DNA of 64,000 nt. Source: an uncultured Prevotellaceae bacterium (lineage in GTDB: Bacteria > Bacteroidota > Bacteroidia > Bacteroidales > Muribaculaceae). The translations under genes and the position numbers were made by a program. Shown piece after piece: positions 45,242-55,395 of this stretch; position 1 is the first letter of the stretch, and each line of letters opens with the position of its first letter. The notes under the pieces were generated by a model. It made no database searches and was not told the DNA's origin. It saw nothing but the letters and a program-made list of their open reading frames with translations. Location: contig CAMHNO010000001.1 in assembly GCA_946186575.1 (NCBI GenBank), forward strand, positions 153,246 through 217,245, read 5' to 3'.

Positions 45242-46335
45242 TCATACCTTAAATTCCTTGAATGGAATTTCAAGTTCAACCCACTGACTATGTGTGGGGT
45301 GGTCATCATGTGTAATAGTGCGAGAAACCGAGAGGCCCAGAAGGCGAATGGGATTCTCGCTGTAATCCACCTGCTCAAGCAGATGCTCGGCAAGAGGTAC
45401 AATTTGCTGGCTGGTGCGCAACACTTGATTCTGAGTGATTGAACGTGTTATTTGGCGAAAATCGTGGAATTTCACCTTCAGGGTGAGAGTGCGACCCTCA
45501 AAATTGTTCTTCTCAAGCCGCCTGACAAGTTCGGCGGCTGCTATGGCTAATTGCTGCATCACGTCATGAGCACTGCTTATGTCATGCTCAAATGTGCGCT
45601 CACATCCCACCGATTTCCTCTCCCATTCCACCACAACAGGGCGATGGTCGATGCCACGTGCGAAATTATAAAACACGGGCCCCATCTTGCCAAAAACCTG
45701 CGTGAGATGATTGAGCGAGACCGCTCTCAAGTCGGTGCCTGTGTAAACACCCATACTGTGCATGGTCTGGGCTGTCTTGGGGCCCACGAGCCAGAATTTC
45801 TCGATGCGCAGCTTGTCGATGAATTCTTGAGCTCGGCTGGGGTGAATGGTGCACAAGCCGTCGGGTTTGCGCTGGTCGCTTGCAATCTTGGCAAGGAACT
45901 TGTTATAGCTCACACCTGCCGAGGCAGTAAGGTGCAAGTGGTCTTTGATTTTTGCTTTTATCTCACGGGCATGTCTACTGCCAGTTCAATGCCTTTCTTG
46001 TTATGGGTCACATCAAGGAATGCCTCGTCAAGCGAAATAGGCTCGACAAGGTCGGTATACTCATGAAAGATGGCATGCATCTGTCGCGACACTTCTTTAT
46101 AAACCTGATAACGCCCAGGCAACACAATGAGACCAGGGCACAGACGCTTGGCTACGCGCATCGACATGGCGCTGTGCACCCCCCACGGGCGCGCCTCGTA
46201 GCTCGCCGTTGCCACCACGCCACGGTCGCTATCGCCACCCACCGCAATGGGTTTGCCTCGCAGCTCAGGATTGTCGCGCTGCTCCACCGAGGCAAAAAAG
46301 GCATCCATGTCGATGTGTATTATCTTGCGCTCCAC
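45242..46335 (-). pseudogene. dinB: DNA polymerase IV, broken by a one-base frameshift
   Basis: Pol IV is a Y-family polymerase for translesion synthesis. The first part (46335 to 45958) has the catalytic [14 protein letters not shown] and [10 protein letters not shown]; it then ends at a TAA. The second part (45937 onward, in another frame) continues exactly where the family does: HLTASAGVSYNKFLAKIASD, then KPDGLCTIHP, the helix-hairpin-helix WLVGPKTAQTM and the little-finger domain. Around 45967-45972 the minus strand reads GACATGCCCGTGAG where one further base (GACATGGCCCGTGAG-like) would restore a single frame. Both parts are otherwise unbroken, so the deletion is recent or is a sequencing or assembly error. 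If real, the polymerase is lost. Confidence 0.85.
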
Positions 46336-46366
46336 TAATGCCTTCGGCTAATTAATGCTATGGAAA

Positions 46367-47746
46367 TTATTGTTCAACTATGTTTACAAACTCCTTCCAT
46401 TGCGGCGCCGCCTTGTAATGCTGGGCTGTTCCAGCCGGCACATATAGTGTGCAGGCTTTTTTGTCAATTTCGTCAAAAACGTCCTTTCCCATAGCGACAC
46501 CACTCACGTCCTGAATCAAGCTTGTAATAGAAGTCACATCATCAAGTCCCTTGAAAGCCCATGCGTCGATGGCCTTAACTGCGCTTCCTATGGTGACGGC
46601 CTTGATATGATCGTCGTGCAAAAATGCGCCATAGCCAATGCGAGTGACCGAGTTGCCTATCTCCACCGTGAGCAAGCTGTCGCATCCGCAGAAGGCACGC
46701 TCATTAATTGTAGTCACCGAATTAGAGATAACAAGATGCCTGATACTCGTGCAATAGAAAAACGCCTGGCCGCCAATGCTTGTCACCGACGTGGGAATGG
46801 TCACCTGCTCCATGTTGCGGCATCCAGCAAATGCCTGGGCACCGATGCCAGTGACCGACTGTGGAATCACCGATGTTTCAAAACCCGCCACCAGTGTGTT
46901 GGTTGCCGTCTCGATGATGGCATTACAGTTTTGGCGAGAATCATATTTTTTATTGCCAGGCTCAACATTCACAGTTGCGAGCTTGCCGCAGTTGCTAAAA
47001 GCACCATCACCTATTTTGGTCACGCTGGCTGGTATCGACAGCTGCTCCATGCTCCCGCATTCGTAGAATGCTCTATCCCCTATCGTCCTGAGCGATGCAG
47101 GCAAGCTGATGGTTTTCAAACTTGTGCAGATGCTGAATGCCCCGTCGCCAATGGTTTCCACGCCCTTTCCCAGTGTCACAGTCTCCATCCATCGGCAGGC
47201 GCTGAATGCCCCCTCACCTATTGTCTTGACCGACCCTGGGATGTCTATACTCTTCAGATAGCAATTGTTGAAAGCTCTCTTGCCTATGCTTTTGACCTTA
47301 GCTGGGATTATCACTTCCCTGACAGCGCTCTCGGCAAACATGTTTTCGCTGATGGCCGTGAGATCGGGCGGAAGCATTACTTTTTCCAGTCTTGAACAAT
47401 AGGCAAAAGCCTCACGTCCAACATTCTTCACTGTCCTGGGGATAACAACCATCTGTAGTTCAGTGTTGCAGCTAAAGGCATAGTCATCAATGGCAGTGAC
47501 TTTATAGCTCTTGCCTTCATGCTCCACTTTCTCGGGGATGCCAACGTGTCCTATGTAGCCCTTGAAAGTGGGAGCCGGGGCATCGTGAGCAAACATGATT
47601 AGGCGTTCATAGGTCATGGTCACGCTTTTCCCATCATCGTTGATGTTATAGCACAATCCACCCTCTTTGAAATCGTAGCACCACGCCGCTTGTGGCATAA
47701 TTGCCGTTATAAGCAACAGCAGTAGCAGTTTTGATGAAAGCTTCAT
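46367..47746 (-). CDS. BspA-type leucine-rich repeat surface protein
   Basis: The 459 residues begin with a signal peptide (LLLLLLITAIMPQAAWC). About thirteen LRR_5 units of roughly 23 residues follow, each with an IG-x-x-AF-x-C core and an IP-x-SV end (for example GEGAFSACRWMETVTL). Such repeats form a curved beta-solenoid and in Bacteroidales are carried by secreted or surface adhesin-like proteins. The short C-terminal tail (ACTLYVPAGTAQHYKAAPQW) is the usual cap. No sorting domain or lipobox was recognised. A terminator separates it from the alpha-2-macroglobulin gene upstream, so it is its own transcript. Confidence 0.85.
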   Translation of the reverse strand: MKLSSKLLLLLLITAIMPQAAWCYDFKEGGLCYNINDDGKSVTMTYERLIMFAHDAPAPTFKGYIGHVGIPEKVEHEGKSYKVTAIDDYAFSCNTELQMVVIPRTVKNVGREAFAYCSRLEKVMLPPDLTAISENMFAESAVREVIIPAKVKSIGKRAFNNCYLKSIDIPGSVKTIGEGAFSACRWMETVTLGKGVETIGDGAFSICTSLKTISLPASLRTIGDRAFYECGSMEQLSIPASVTKIGDGAFSNCGKLATVNVEPGNKKYDSRQNCNAIIETATNTLVAGFETSVIPQSVTGIGAQAFAGCRNMEQVTIPTSVTSIGGQAFFYCTSIRHLVISNSVTTINERAFCGCDSLLTVEIGNSVTRIGYGAFLHDDHIKAVTIGSAVKAIDAWAFKGLDDVTSITSLIQDVSGVAMGKDVFDEIDKKACTLYVPAGTAQHYKAAPQWKEFVNIVEQ

Positions 47747-47779
47747 AGCAAGACAATTTTAGTTAATAACAAAAAAACT

Positions 47780-47817
47780 GGTTGATAAAAAAGCACCGAA
47801 GTGCTTTTTTATCAACC
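47780..47817 (-). terminator. Strong terminator after alpha-2-macroglobulin gene
   Basis: A perfect 17-bp stem GGTTGATAAAAAAGCAC (47780-47796) and its complement (47801-47817), tetraloop CGAA on the plus strand, followed on the minus strand by AGTTTTTTTG. Confidence 0.9.
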
Positions 47818-47827
47818 ATAATTCAGC

Positions 47828-50800
47828 TCAAGGCTCGACAGTGACTACCGAGCCAGCACTGTGGGCAGTGACCTGTGGTGCATACTGGCACTGAGCAGTG
47901 GCAATTCCCACACTATACTGTCCAGGCGCTGTAACATAGACGTCGTAGCTAATCACATGCGTGCCCTTGTTCAGACTGGTGAAGAAAATGTTGGTCTCAC
48001 TATCCTTAATCTCAAGATAGTAGTAGCTGCCATCGGCATAGCGAGAGCCCGAGAGCCTGTCGACGGGCTCGAAGCACGCTCCACGCTCGTCCTTTACTGT
48101 CACGAAGTCGAGATCCTTGGCATTCTTTATGATGGTGCGCACCTGAATCTTGTCGCCCACCTTGAAGCTGTCGACGCGGCGCAGCGAGCCATCGGTGTTG
48201 TAAGCATAGAATTCCTTGTGAATCGAAAGGTCGTAGATGCTCACCTCCTGAATTGCGTCCATCGATGCCTTGAACTGGCTGTAGACGGCGCCCCATGCAG
48301 GGCTGGCACCATTGCGCTCAATGTTGAGCGTGGCCAGCGAGGTTGCCGGAATCTCCTTGCGGCAGTATCCCAAGAAGCTGTCCATCTTGTCAAAGAGCAA
48401 TGGGGTGCCATCAATTGTGATTGTGGGCGCACTGTTGCGCTCGAGCCACTTGCTGCCTGTGGCGAGCAAGCTATAGACCGCATCGGCGGCAAGGCTACTC
48501 GAGCCCCAGTCGTTGGTCTGCTTCATCAGTAGCATCCACTTGCGCACCTGGTCAATCTCTGGAGTGCGTGCATCCACCTCGTTCATTGCTTGAAGGATGG
48601 TAGCAGTCACAGCCACCTTGTCGAAATATCGCCACCCCGACTGCACGTTGTCCCAGTACATGCCCGTCTGGGGCTTGGTGATTGAGAATTGACGAATTGA
48701 CTCGATGATGTCTTTAGCCACCTTCTGGTAACCATTGCGGTTGAGCGTGACGGCATAGAATGCCTTGTTGCCCAAGTCGGTGCCCTTCCAGTCTTTAGTC
48801 ATAGCCTTGAGGCAATTCTTTATCATCTTGGAGTTCTCGGCTCCCACAGTCACCTCGGGGAACATGGTACGCACATACACATAGTCGCTAAATCCGCTGT
48901 GATTGTTCTTGTTATGCTTTAGTTGCTCTTTATAGATGCGCAGGTATTCCTTGTCAAAGTAGCCCAAAGCACTCTTCACCATCTTGCTGATGCGGCTGTC
49001 GTCCTTGAGGTAGCCCAACTGGCGCAGTTCGCCTATGAGCTCGAGCACGGTGTGAGTGGTGTAGATCGAAGACTCGCACCCTGGGTAACAATACCATGGG
49101 AAGCCGCCATCGGGCATTTGCAGTTTTTCGAGTGCCGAGACTATGCGCTCATATTCCTGAGCCATTATTTTCTCGTCGAAGAGCTCATTGAGTCGTGACA
49201 TGCGCAGCGACTGCTTGTCGGCCTCACGCACCCAAGGCGAAGCCAGCAGGGTGCCTATCTTGAGGTCGCTGTTGCGCGCGAGCATCGACACCAAGCTTGA
49301 GTCTTGCTCGTTCTGTTTCCAGTAGTCTACAGCCTCTTTGATGTTGGGCTGCGACTGAGCAATGCCTTTTGCAAGCGTCTGAGCAAAGAGGCTGTGAGCC
49401 AGCGAGGTGGCGATGTTGTAGTTATCGCTGAAAATGGTGGGCAGCGCCTGAACACAGTACCACACGGGATTGTCGCAGTATTCCAAGGTTACGCGAGCGT
49501 CCTGAGCAAACTGTGGCAGTTGAGTCGTGAACGAAGGCGAGGCGGCATCGATGTAGAACGGCATGGTTTCAATCACTGGCGAGATAGCCGGCAACACAGG
49601 AACCATCACCTGCTCGCCATCGCCAAAGTTGCCCGTCGCGGCCTTAACACGGAAACCCACGAATGGAATTGTGTCGGGCACATTCCAGTCAATCTTGAGT
49701 GTATTTGTTCCGTTAGCAGCAATAGTCTCGTTGAACGCGCGGCGCTCTATCACCTCGTCGGTGCGAGGATTAAAGAGCTCGATGATTGCGTCGCAAGCGA
49801 GGACTTCGCCAGTAGAATTCTGCAAGCTTGCCGCAAGCTGAGCCTTGTCGCCCTGGCGCAGGAAGCGTGGCAGGCTCGACTTGACCATCACGGGCTTGTT
49901 TGTGAGCACCTCACGCTTGAGCTTGTCGGTATTGAGCAAGTGGTTATAGGCCAGAGCCTGCATTATCCATGTGGTATTGAAGTTGGGAGCGTCAAACTCA
50001 AGACTCACGTTGCCCTGAGCATCGCTCACAAGCATAGGCCGCCACAGAGCCACCTTAACGTCGGACTCACGCAGTTGAACCTTCTCAAGAGCCTCTTCAT
50101 TAACTTGAGCTTGTCCTGTGGCAACGGCCACCTCTTGGAGAGCAAAACCATCATCCATAGTATCCTCGGCTATTGCAGCTGAGTTGCTTCTGGCGGCAGC
50201 TTTCATCATGGGAGTCGGCATTGGAGCACCGTCCATGTCGGCAACAGCCATCGACTCATATAGCATAGGCGCACCGCCCATCATGTAGTTTCGATAACCG
50301 ACTTCAAAGAATGGCACGTCGTAGGTGTTGAACTCTGGTATCGAGGCTGTGTTAGTTCGCAGATTGTCGTGACTCCACGACGTTCCATTGCCAACGGAAC
50401 CCGTGAGCGAATTATAACTGAATACACTAACATTTTTGCCAAAGAGTCGTGGCATAAACGACCATGTGTTGTCGCTAATGTCGTTTAGTGCCTTATCCAT
50501 CATTTCGAGAACCATGGCTCCTGGCTGGGGCTTGTCGTTCTCGTCGAGCAGAGTGAACGACCACTTCTCTTGAGAGCCAGAGATGAGCTTGTCGCGGAAA
50601 CTGTTGACCTTAACTTTGAGTGCGTGTGCCTTGACATTGCTGTGCAGGCGCACACTCTTACTGTAGACTTGGCTATGGGCAACGCTATAGAACTTAACGT
50701 CGAGATAACCACCAGGATTGTCGGGTAGCGTGATGGCAAAATCGTTGATGCCTTGCTTCATGGTCATCCATCCTTGCTTCTCCACCTTATCTCGCGACGA

Positions 50801-53377
50801 TGCTATATAGTAGACGTAAGCCTCGGGCAGGGAATTTCCTATGAGAACATGACCCACGTTCTTCTCGTCAACACTGTTTCCATCGGTGGGCAGCCACAAT
50901 GGGCAGTCCACCACAGGACTTGTCTTGTCGCCCTTGCGATATAGGTTCAAGGCGCAAGTTGTAGTCTCGCTCTCGCCTAAAATGTTCACAGTCACTACAT
51001 AGGGCCCCGACGGGAGTTTTGACAGATCAACCACGGGATTCTCGCTGTTGATATTGCCCGAGGCCACCACTCTCTTGTCTTTGTCTTCCACCTTGTAATA
51101 ACATTCCACGCCTTTCTCGTTCTCGTCGGTGGTGTTGAATGTAAGAGGCAGCTTTAGTGGAGCCACGTTGTTGTAGTCCATAGAACTTGCAAGCTCCACA
51201 CCACGCCTGCTTCCCACTATGAAGCAGTGTTTTGCCTCTTGGCTCTCGCCTGCTTCGTTTGTACACTGAGCCTCAAGCACATAGTTATAATGGCAATACT
51301 TCTCAGCATTCTCCTTAAAGGCCGATGGGGGCAGTTCTATGCTAAACTCACCATTAGAGTCGGTTGTGAGCACACTGTCCATAATGTTCTCGCCTCGACT
51401 TGTGGACCATCGCCACCACCAGCTCCACTGGTTGCGGTAAAGGTTGAGTTTGACTTGGGCATTGGGCACTGGCACGCCACTATAGGTCTGTGCCTTACCA
51501 GTTATTTTCACTGGCTGGTTGCGTGTGAACACCTGCCTGGTGTCGCCAAACGAGAGAGTGAACGTTGGAGCCTTATACTCACTCACGTTCACATAGTGAG
51601 TGGCTAAGTTATCGTTCATGCGCTCTCCTGTGTAAAACGAGAGACTGAAACGACCGTTCAAGCGGTCGGTGGGAATAGTCATCTCACCTTCCACGCGGCC
51701 CCATGCGTCGCTCTCGGTCTCGACAGTGTCCACCGGCTGCCAGTTGGGGTCTCGCAACACCACGCGCACCTTTTTGCCATCGACAGGTGCCATAGCCTCG
51801 GCGGTGACAATGTGCAGTATAGCAACAAATTTCATGGTCTCGCCAGGGCGATAGATGCTCAGATCGGTAAACACACGCGCACTTGTGTTGCTCTCTTGCT
51901 CATTTTCACGGAATGGGTAGATCGTTGATGTTGGACCATATTTGTCGTCGCCACGCCATGCTTTAACACTGTAATAATAGTAGTCGCTCCTATCGTCAGG
52001 CAACAGGGCACTACCGTCTTTGTCGGTCTGAGCCTCGCTGCGCACTTTGGTACGGCCGTTAACATGACTCAAGATGTCGAGGTTCACACCGTGCTGGGGT
52101 GCTCCACTGCGAGTGTCGACGGTGAACACGCGGTCGGGAAATCCCACTCCACCAGCGTTGAACATTGTCAGGTCGTGAACAACCGTAGGGCTTGGATAAC
52201 GAACGTTTTGTTCAATGATTTCTTTTCCCTCGTTGTTGACAAACGAGCTTACCAGCAAATATTTTCCCCACGGCAGTGGAGGTAGCGACTGTTTTATATT
52301 GTCGTTGAACGGAACCACCCCAGGGCAATGCAGCCTGTGAGTGCGCACCAGCTCCAGGTCACCCAGATTATAATTTTGGGCAGCGCCATTGTCAATTTTC
52401 TCGAGAAGGGCATCTGGGAAGCGATAAACCCGCACCTCCATGTCGTTCACATTGTGGAAATAGGCAGCTAAGGTGATTGAGTCGGAGCTGCTCAGATGGC
52501 TGTTGTTCACAATGCGGGCACTCTGGCTCTCGGCACTGTAAATTCTGTTCTGCACCGCCGCAGTGTAGTAGCCGTTGGGGAAACGGTTAACATATTCCCT
52601 GTAGTCGGCATAATACTTTGTTGACGATTCCGCCAGTAGCAGCAAGGCGCTGTGCTCGTTGTCCTTGTACTTGACATACTCTTTGTAGTAATCATCAATG
52701 GCATCGGTCTCGGTCACCGCATACATCCACTCTGGCGTGCCCACCTCGCATGAGCCCACCCAGCGCTTGTTCAGTTCATCAACCTCAGCATCATTGCCCA
52801 CCAGAGCGGCACAGTGCACACACAGCGCCTGGAACAATGTGGGCACATAGGTGGCACCCATCTCATCGCCGCCCACAAATAGCTTGCTATAGCTTTCTAT
52901 CGGGCATTGCTTCAAGGCTTGTTCTTCGGCAAGCGAGGCATTCACCAGCTCCAGGATTTTCGCGTTCATCTGTGCCCGGTCCCACTCGGTGTAGTCTTCT
53001 GGCAGGGGTTCGTCTTTGGGATTCTCCCTGCCACGCAGCACATAGCTGTCGCAATACGATTTAAAAACCGATGCTTCCACAAAGTTGAGCAGAGCCTTGA
53101 AGTCGACCCTCTTCTCCTTCTTCTTCACTTGTTCTATCTGGTCGATTATGGTATCCATCGCCTCCTGGCTCACTTGACTCTTAGCCAACGAGAAGCGCAC
53201 CAGAGCGTCCACCATCATCTGCCCGTCACCACTCTTCTGAGCCTTTTTCAGCTGGGCAAGCGCGTCCTTGCTCACCTGTTGCGGATAGTCAAAGTCGGGC
53301 TCGTCTTGAGCATTAACATTTATCGAAAAAAATCCCATCATAACCAGGATTAAGAGTTTTAAAATAAATTTATGCAT
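47828..53377 (-). CDS. Bacterial alpha-2-macroglobulin family protein without thioester
   Basis: A 1849-residue exported protein (signal peptide MHKFILKLLILVMMGFFSINVNAQ). Macroglobulin-like beta domains occupy the first two thirds (VFTDLSIYRPGETMKFVAIL, then VKVALWRPMLVSDAQGNVSL at the A2M core region). The last third is a helical thioester-domain fold (PDGGFPWYCYPGCESSIYTT, LGYFDKEYLRIYK) and a receptor-binding-like end. The CxEQ thioester is absent: that region reads FSDNYNIATSLAHSLF. Such proteins trap or sense proteases in the periplasm or act as structural relatives. No PBP1C gene, the common partner, is adjacent. No promoter box was found in the AT-rich leader. Confidence 0.9.
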   Translation of the reverse strand: MHKFILKLLILVMMGFFSINVNAQDEPDFDYPQQVSKDALAQLKKAQKSGDGQMMVDALVRFSLAKSQVSQEAMDTIIDQIEQVKKKEKRVDFKALLNFVEASVFKSYCDSYVLRGRENPKDEPLPEDYTEWDRAQMNAKILELVNASLAEEQALKQCPIESYSKLFVGGDEMGATYVPTLFQALCVHCAALVGNDAEVDELNKRWVGSCEVGTPEWMYAVTETDAIDDYYKEYVKYKDNEHSALLLLAESSTKYYADYREYVNRFPNGYYTAAVQNRIYSAESQSARIVNNSHLSSSDSITLAAYFHNVNDMEVRVYRFPDALLEKIDNGAAQNYNLGDLELVRTHRLHCPGVVPFNDNIKQSLPPLPWGKYLLVSSFVNNEGKEIIEQNVRYPSPTVVHDLTMFNAGGVGFPDRVFTVDTRSGAPQHGVNLDILSHVNGRTKVRSEAQTDKDGSALLPDDRSDYYYYSVKAWRGDDKYGPTSTIYPFRENEQESNTSARVFTDLSIYRPGETMKFVAILHIVTAEAMAPVDGKKVRVVLRDPNWQPVDTVETESDAWGRVEGEMTIPTDRLNGRFSLSFYTGERMNDNLATHYVNVSEYKAPTFTLSFGDTRQVFTRNQPVKITGKAQTYSGVPVPNAQVKLNLYRNQWSWWWRWSTSRGENIMDSVLTTDSNGEFSIELPPSAFKENAEKYCHYNYVLEAQCTNEAGESQEAKHCFIVGSRRGVELASSMDYNNVAPLKLPLTFNTTDENEKGVECYYKVEDKDKRVVASGNINSENPVVDLSKLPSGPYVVTVNILGESETTTCALNLYRKGDKTSPVVDCPLWLPTDGNSVDEKNVGHVLIGNSLPEAYVYYIASSRDKVEKQGWMTMKQGINDFAITLPDNPGGYLDVKFYSVAHSQVYSKSVRLHSNVKAHALKVKVNSFRDKLISGSQEKWSFTLLDENDKPQPGAMVLEMMDKALNDISDNTWSFMPRLFGKNVSVFSYNSLTGSVGNGTSWSHDNLRTNTASIPEFNTYDVPFFEVGYRNYMMGGAPMLYESMAVADMDGAPMPTPMMKAAARSNSAAIAEDTMDDGFALQEVAVATGQAQVNEEALEKVQLRESDVKVALWRPMLVSDAQGNVSLEFDAPNFNTTWIMQALAYNHLLNTDKLKREVLTNKPVMVKSSLPRFLRQGDKAQLAASLQNSTGEVLACDAIIELFNPRTDEVIERRAFNETIAANGTNTLKIDWNVPDTIPFVGFRVKAATGNFGDGEQVMVPVLPAISPVIETMPFYIDAASPSFTTQLPQFAQDARVTLEYCDNPVWYCVQALPTIFSDNYNIATSLAHSLFAQTLAKGIAQSQPNIKEAVDYWKQNEQDSSLVSMLARNSDLKIGTLLASPWVREADKQSLRMSRLNELFDEKIMAQEYERIVSALEKLQMPDGGFPWYCYPGCESSIYTTHTVLELIGELRQLGYLKDDSRISKMVKSALGYFDKEYLRIYKEQLKHNKNNHSGFSDYVYVRTMFPEVTVGAENSKMIKNCLKAMTKDWKGTDLGNKAFYAVTLNRNGYQKVAKDIIESIRQFSITKPQTGMYWDNVQSGWRYFDKVAVTATILQAMNEVDARTPEIDQVRKWMLLMKQTNDWGSSSLAADAVYSLLATGSKWLERNSAPTITIDGTPLLFDKMDSFLGYCRKEIPATSLATLNIERNGASPAWGAVYSQFKASMDAIQEVSIYDLSIHKEFYAYNTDGSLRRVDSFKVGDKIQVRTIIKNAKDLDFVTVKDERGACFEPVDRLSGSRYADGSYYYLEIKDSETNIFFTSLNKGTHVISYDVYVTAPGQYSVGIATAQCQYAPQVTAHSAGSVVTVEP

Positions 53378-53568
53378 ACATTTATATTTTTACAGATTTA
53401 TATATAATATAACGTTAAATTTTATAGTTTATTTTACATATATGTGTGACTATATTAAATCATAAAAGTTTAAGGCACTTTACGATCCTGCACCCTTTTG
53501 ATCAAGAACAAATTGCACTAAGGCATCGCAATGTTAATATCTTGTTAATAAAACCGAGCGGCAAATGT

Positions 53569-53598
53569 TTTGCACCCCGCTCAGTTCATTTAACTTTG
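53569..53598 (+). promoter_or_regulatory. Promoter of dnaB
   Basis: TTTG (53569-53572), 18 bp, TAACTTTG (53591-53598), 42 nt before the ATG. The rest of the 53378-53568 gap is AT-rich with no other feature seen. Confidence 0.7.
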
Positions 53599-53639
53599 CA
53601 GACGCAAAAAAACAACAAACTTAAAGCACATCCAAAATC

Positions 53640-55247
53640 ATGGAATTTGAAACCGGCAAGACATCAAGCAATCGCAACTATAACCGCAGAAAACCGCAAC
53701 ACGAGAGCCAGGTCATGAGCGAGCTGGGGAAAACCCAGCCGCAGGACATTGCCATAGAGGAAGCCGTGCTCGGAGCACTAATGCTCGAGAAGGATGCTTA
53801 CTCAATCGTGAGCGACCTGCTCACGCCAGAGTGCTTCTATGACCGAGCCAATCAGCTCATCTACGAGGCCATCGTGGCACTGGGTGTGAAACAGCGCCCC
53901 ATCGACATGCTCACCGTCACCGAGCAACTCAGGCTCAACGGCACTCTCGACGACGCTGGCGGACCAGTGCGCATCTCTGAGCTCACTGGTAGAGTGTCGA
54001 GTGCTGCCAACATTGAGTACCATGCCCGCATCGTGGCCCAGAAATATCTCGCTCGCGAGCTCATCAGTTTCAGCTCCAACATCTCCACTCTCGCCTTCGA
54101 CGACTCAATCGACGTCTACGACCTCATGCAGGAAGCAGAGGGCAAGCTCTTTGACCTGTCGAAGAACACTCTAAAGCGCGATGTGGTGCAAATCGACCCA
54201 GTCATCACCGAGGCCATCAACAAAATCCAAGATGCAAGTAAACGCAAGAGCGGACTGAGCGGACTGGGCACAGGCTATACCGAGCTCGACAAGGTCACCT
54301 CGGGATGGCAAAACAGCGACCTCATCATCATTGCCGCTCGTCCGGCAATGGGTAAAACGGCTCTTGTGCTCTCCATGGCCAAGAACATGGCTGTCGACTA
54401 CAACACCCCCATTGCCATCTTCTCGCTTGAGATGTCTAACATTCAGCTGGTCAATCGCCTTATCAGCAACGTATGCGAAATCAGAGGTGAGCAAATCAAG
54501 AGCGGACAACTCTCAGATCAAGAGTGGGACGTGCTCATGTCCAGAGTGAAGAGACTATACTCATCGCCCATCTACGTCGACGACACACCATCACTCTCAA
54601 TCTTCGAACTCAGAACAAAGGCCAGACGCCTGGTAAGGGAACATGGGGTGAAAATGATTATCATCGACTACCTGCAGCTCATGAATGCCACTGGCATGAA
54701 GTTTGGCAGCCGTGAGCAGGAGGTGAGCACCATCTCACGATCGCTCAAGCAACTCGCCAAGGAGCTCGACATACCCATCATTGCCCTGTCGCAGCTCAAC
54801 CGAAGCGTCGAGCAGCGAGGCGACGACAAGAGGGGCAAGCGGCCACAATTGAGCGACCTGCGCGAGAGTGGAGCCATTGAGCAAGATGCCGACATCGTGT
54901 GCTTTATCCATCGCCCAGAGTATTACACTAAGTCGAGTGAGGACAGCGAGGGCAACGACATTCGCGGCCTTGCCGAATTTATCATAGCAAAACACCGCAG
55001 TGGCTCGGTGGGAACCATAAAGATGAAGTTCATCTCAAAATTTGCACGCTTCGACAACTGGGACGACACTATCGACTCGCCCAACGCCCCAACCGAGCAA
55101 ATCTATGCCTCACGCATGAACGATGACAACAACCTCACAAGCGCATTGCCCTACGACAACGTGCCACCACCAGCAGCTGCCGACATGCCACCCATGCCCA
55201 ACGTCGACTTCCAGCGCGACAGCAACGAGGAGGCTCCTCCATTCTGA
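53640..55247 (+). CDS. dnaB: Replicative DNA helicase DnaB
   Basis: The hexameric helicase of the replication fork. The 535-residue protein has the N-terminal primase-binding domain (IAIEEAVLGALMLEKDAYSIVSD) and a RecA-like ATPase core with Walker A RPAMGKTAL, Walker B IIIDYLQLM, and the arginine-rich QLSDLRESGAIEQDAD segment. A low-complexity acidic and proline-rich tail (PPPAAADMPPMPN) follows. The 25-residue basic N-terminal extension before DIAIEEA is not in most relatives; a shorter start at Met26 of the protein is possible. Confidence 0.97.
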   Translation: MEFETGKTSSNRNYNRRKPQHESQVMSELGKTQPQDIAIEEAVLGALMLEKDAYSIVSDLLTPECFYDRANQLIYEAIVALGVKQRPIDMLTVTEQLRLNGTLDDAGGPVRISELTGRVSSAANIEYHARIVAQKYLARELISFSSNISTLAFDDSIDVYDLMQEAEGKLFDLSKNTLKRDVVQIDPVITEAINKIQDASKRKSGLSGLGTGYTELDKVTSGWQNSDLIIIAARPAMGKTALVLSMAKNMAVDYNTPIAIFSLEMSNIQLVNRLISNVCEIRGEQIKSGQLSDQEWDVLMSRVKRLYSSPIYVDDTPSLSIFELRTKARRLVREHGVKMIIIDYLQLMNATGMKFGSREQEVSTISRSLKQLAKELDIPIIALSQLNRSVEQRGDDKRGKRPQLSDLRESGAIEQDADIVCFIHRPEYYTKSSEDSEGNDIRGLAEFIIAKHRSGSVGTIKMKFISKFARFDNWDDTIDSPNAPTEQIYASRMNDDNNLTSALPYDNVPPPAAADMPPMPNVDFQRDSNEEAPPF

Positions 55248-55270
55248 TTGTAGGGAGGGCGATGTGGATA

Positions 55271-55375
55271 GGAGTGACTATGAATGACTATGAGTGGCTA
55301 TGAGTGACTATGAATGGCTATGAGTGACTATGAATGGCTATGAGTGACTATGAATGGCTATGAGTGGCTATGAGT
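55271..55375 (+). repeat. Decamer tandem array (TGARTGRCTA), ten units
   Basis: Ten 10-bp units from 55271 to 55370 plus a partial one, between the converging ends of dnaB and radC. Units vary only as A/G at two positions. The complement of the array at 11951-12055 reads TGARTAACTA, so the two arrays belong to one family in opposite orientation. Confidence 0.95.
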
Positions 55376-55395
55376 GGTGCTTTGTGCATTTTTTT

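Noticed and set aside
45937-45980. Programmed frameshift in dinB
   Set aside because: There is no slippery heptamer or downstream pseudoknot at the junction, and Pol IV is not known to use recoding. A simple deletion or sequencing error is more likely.
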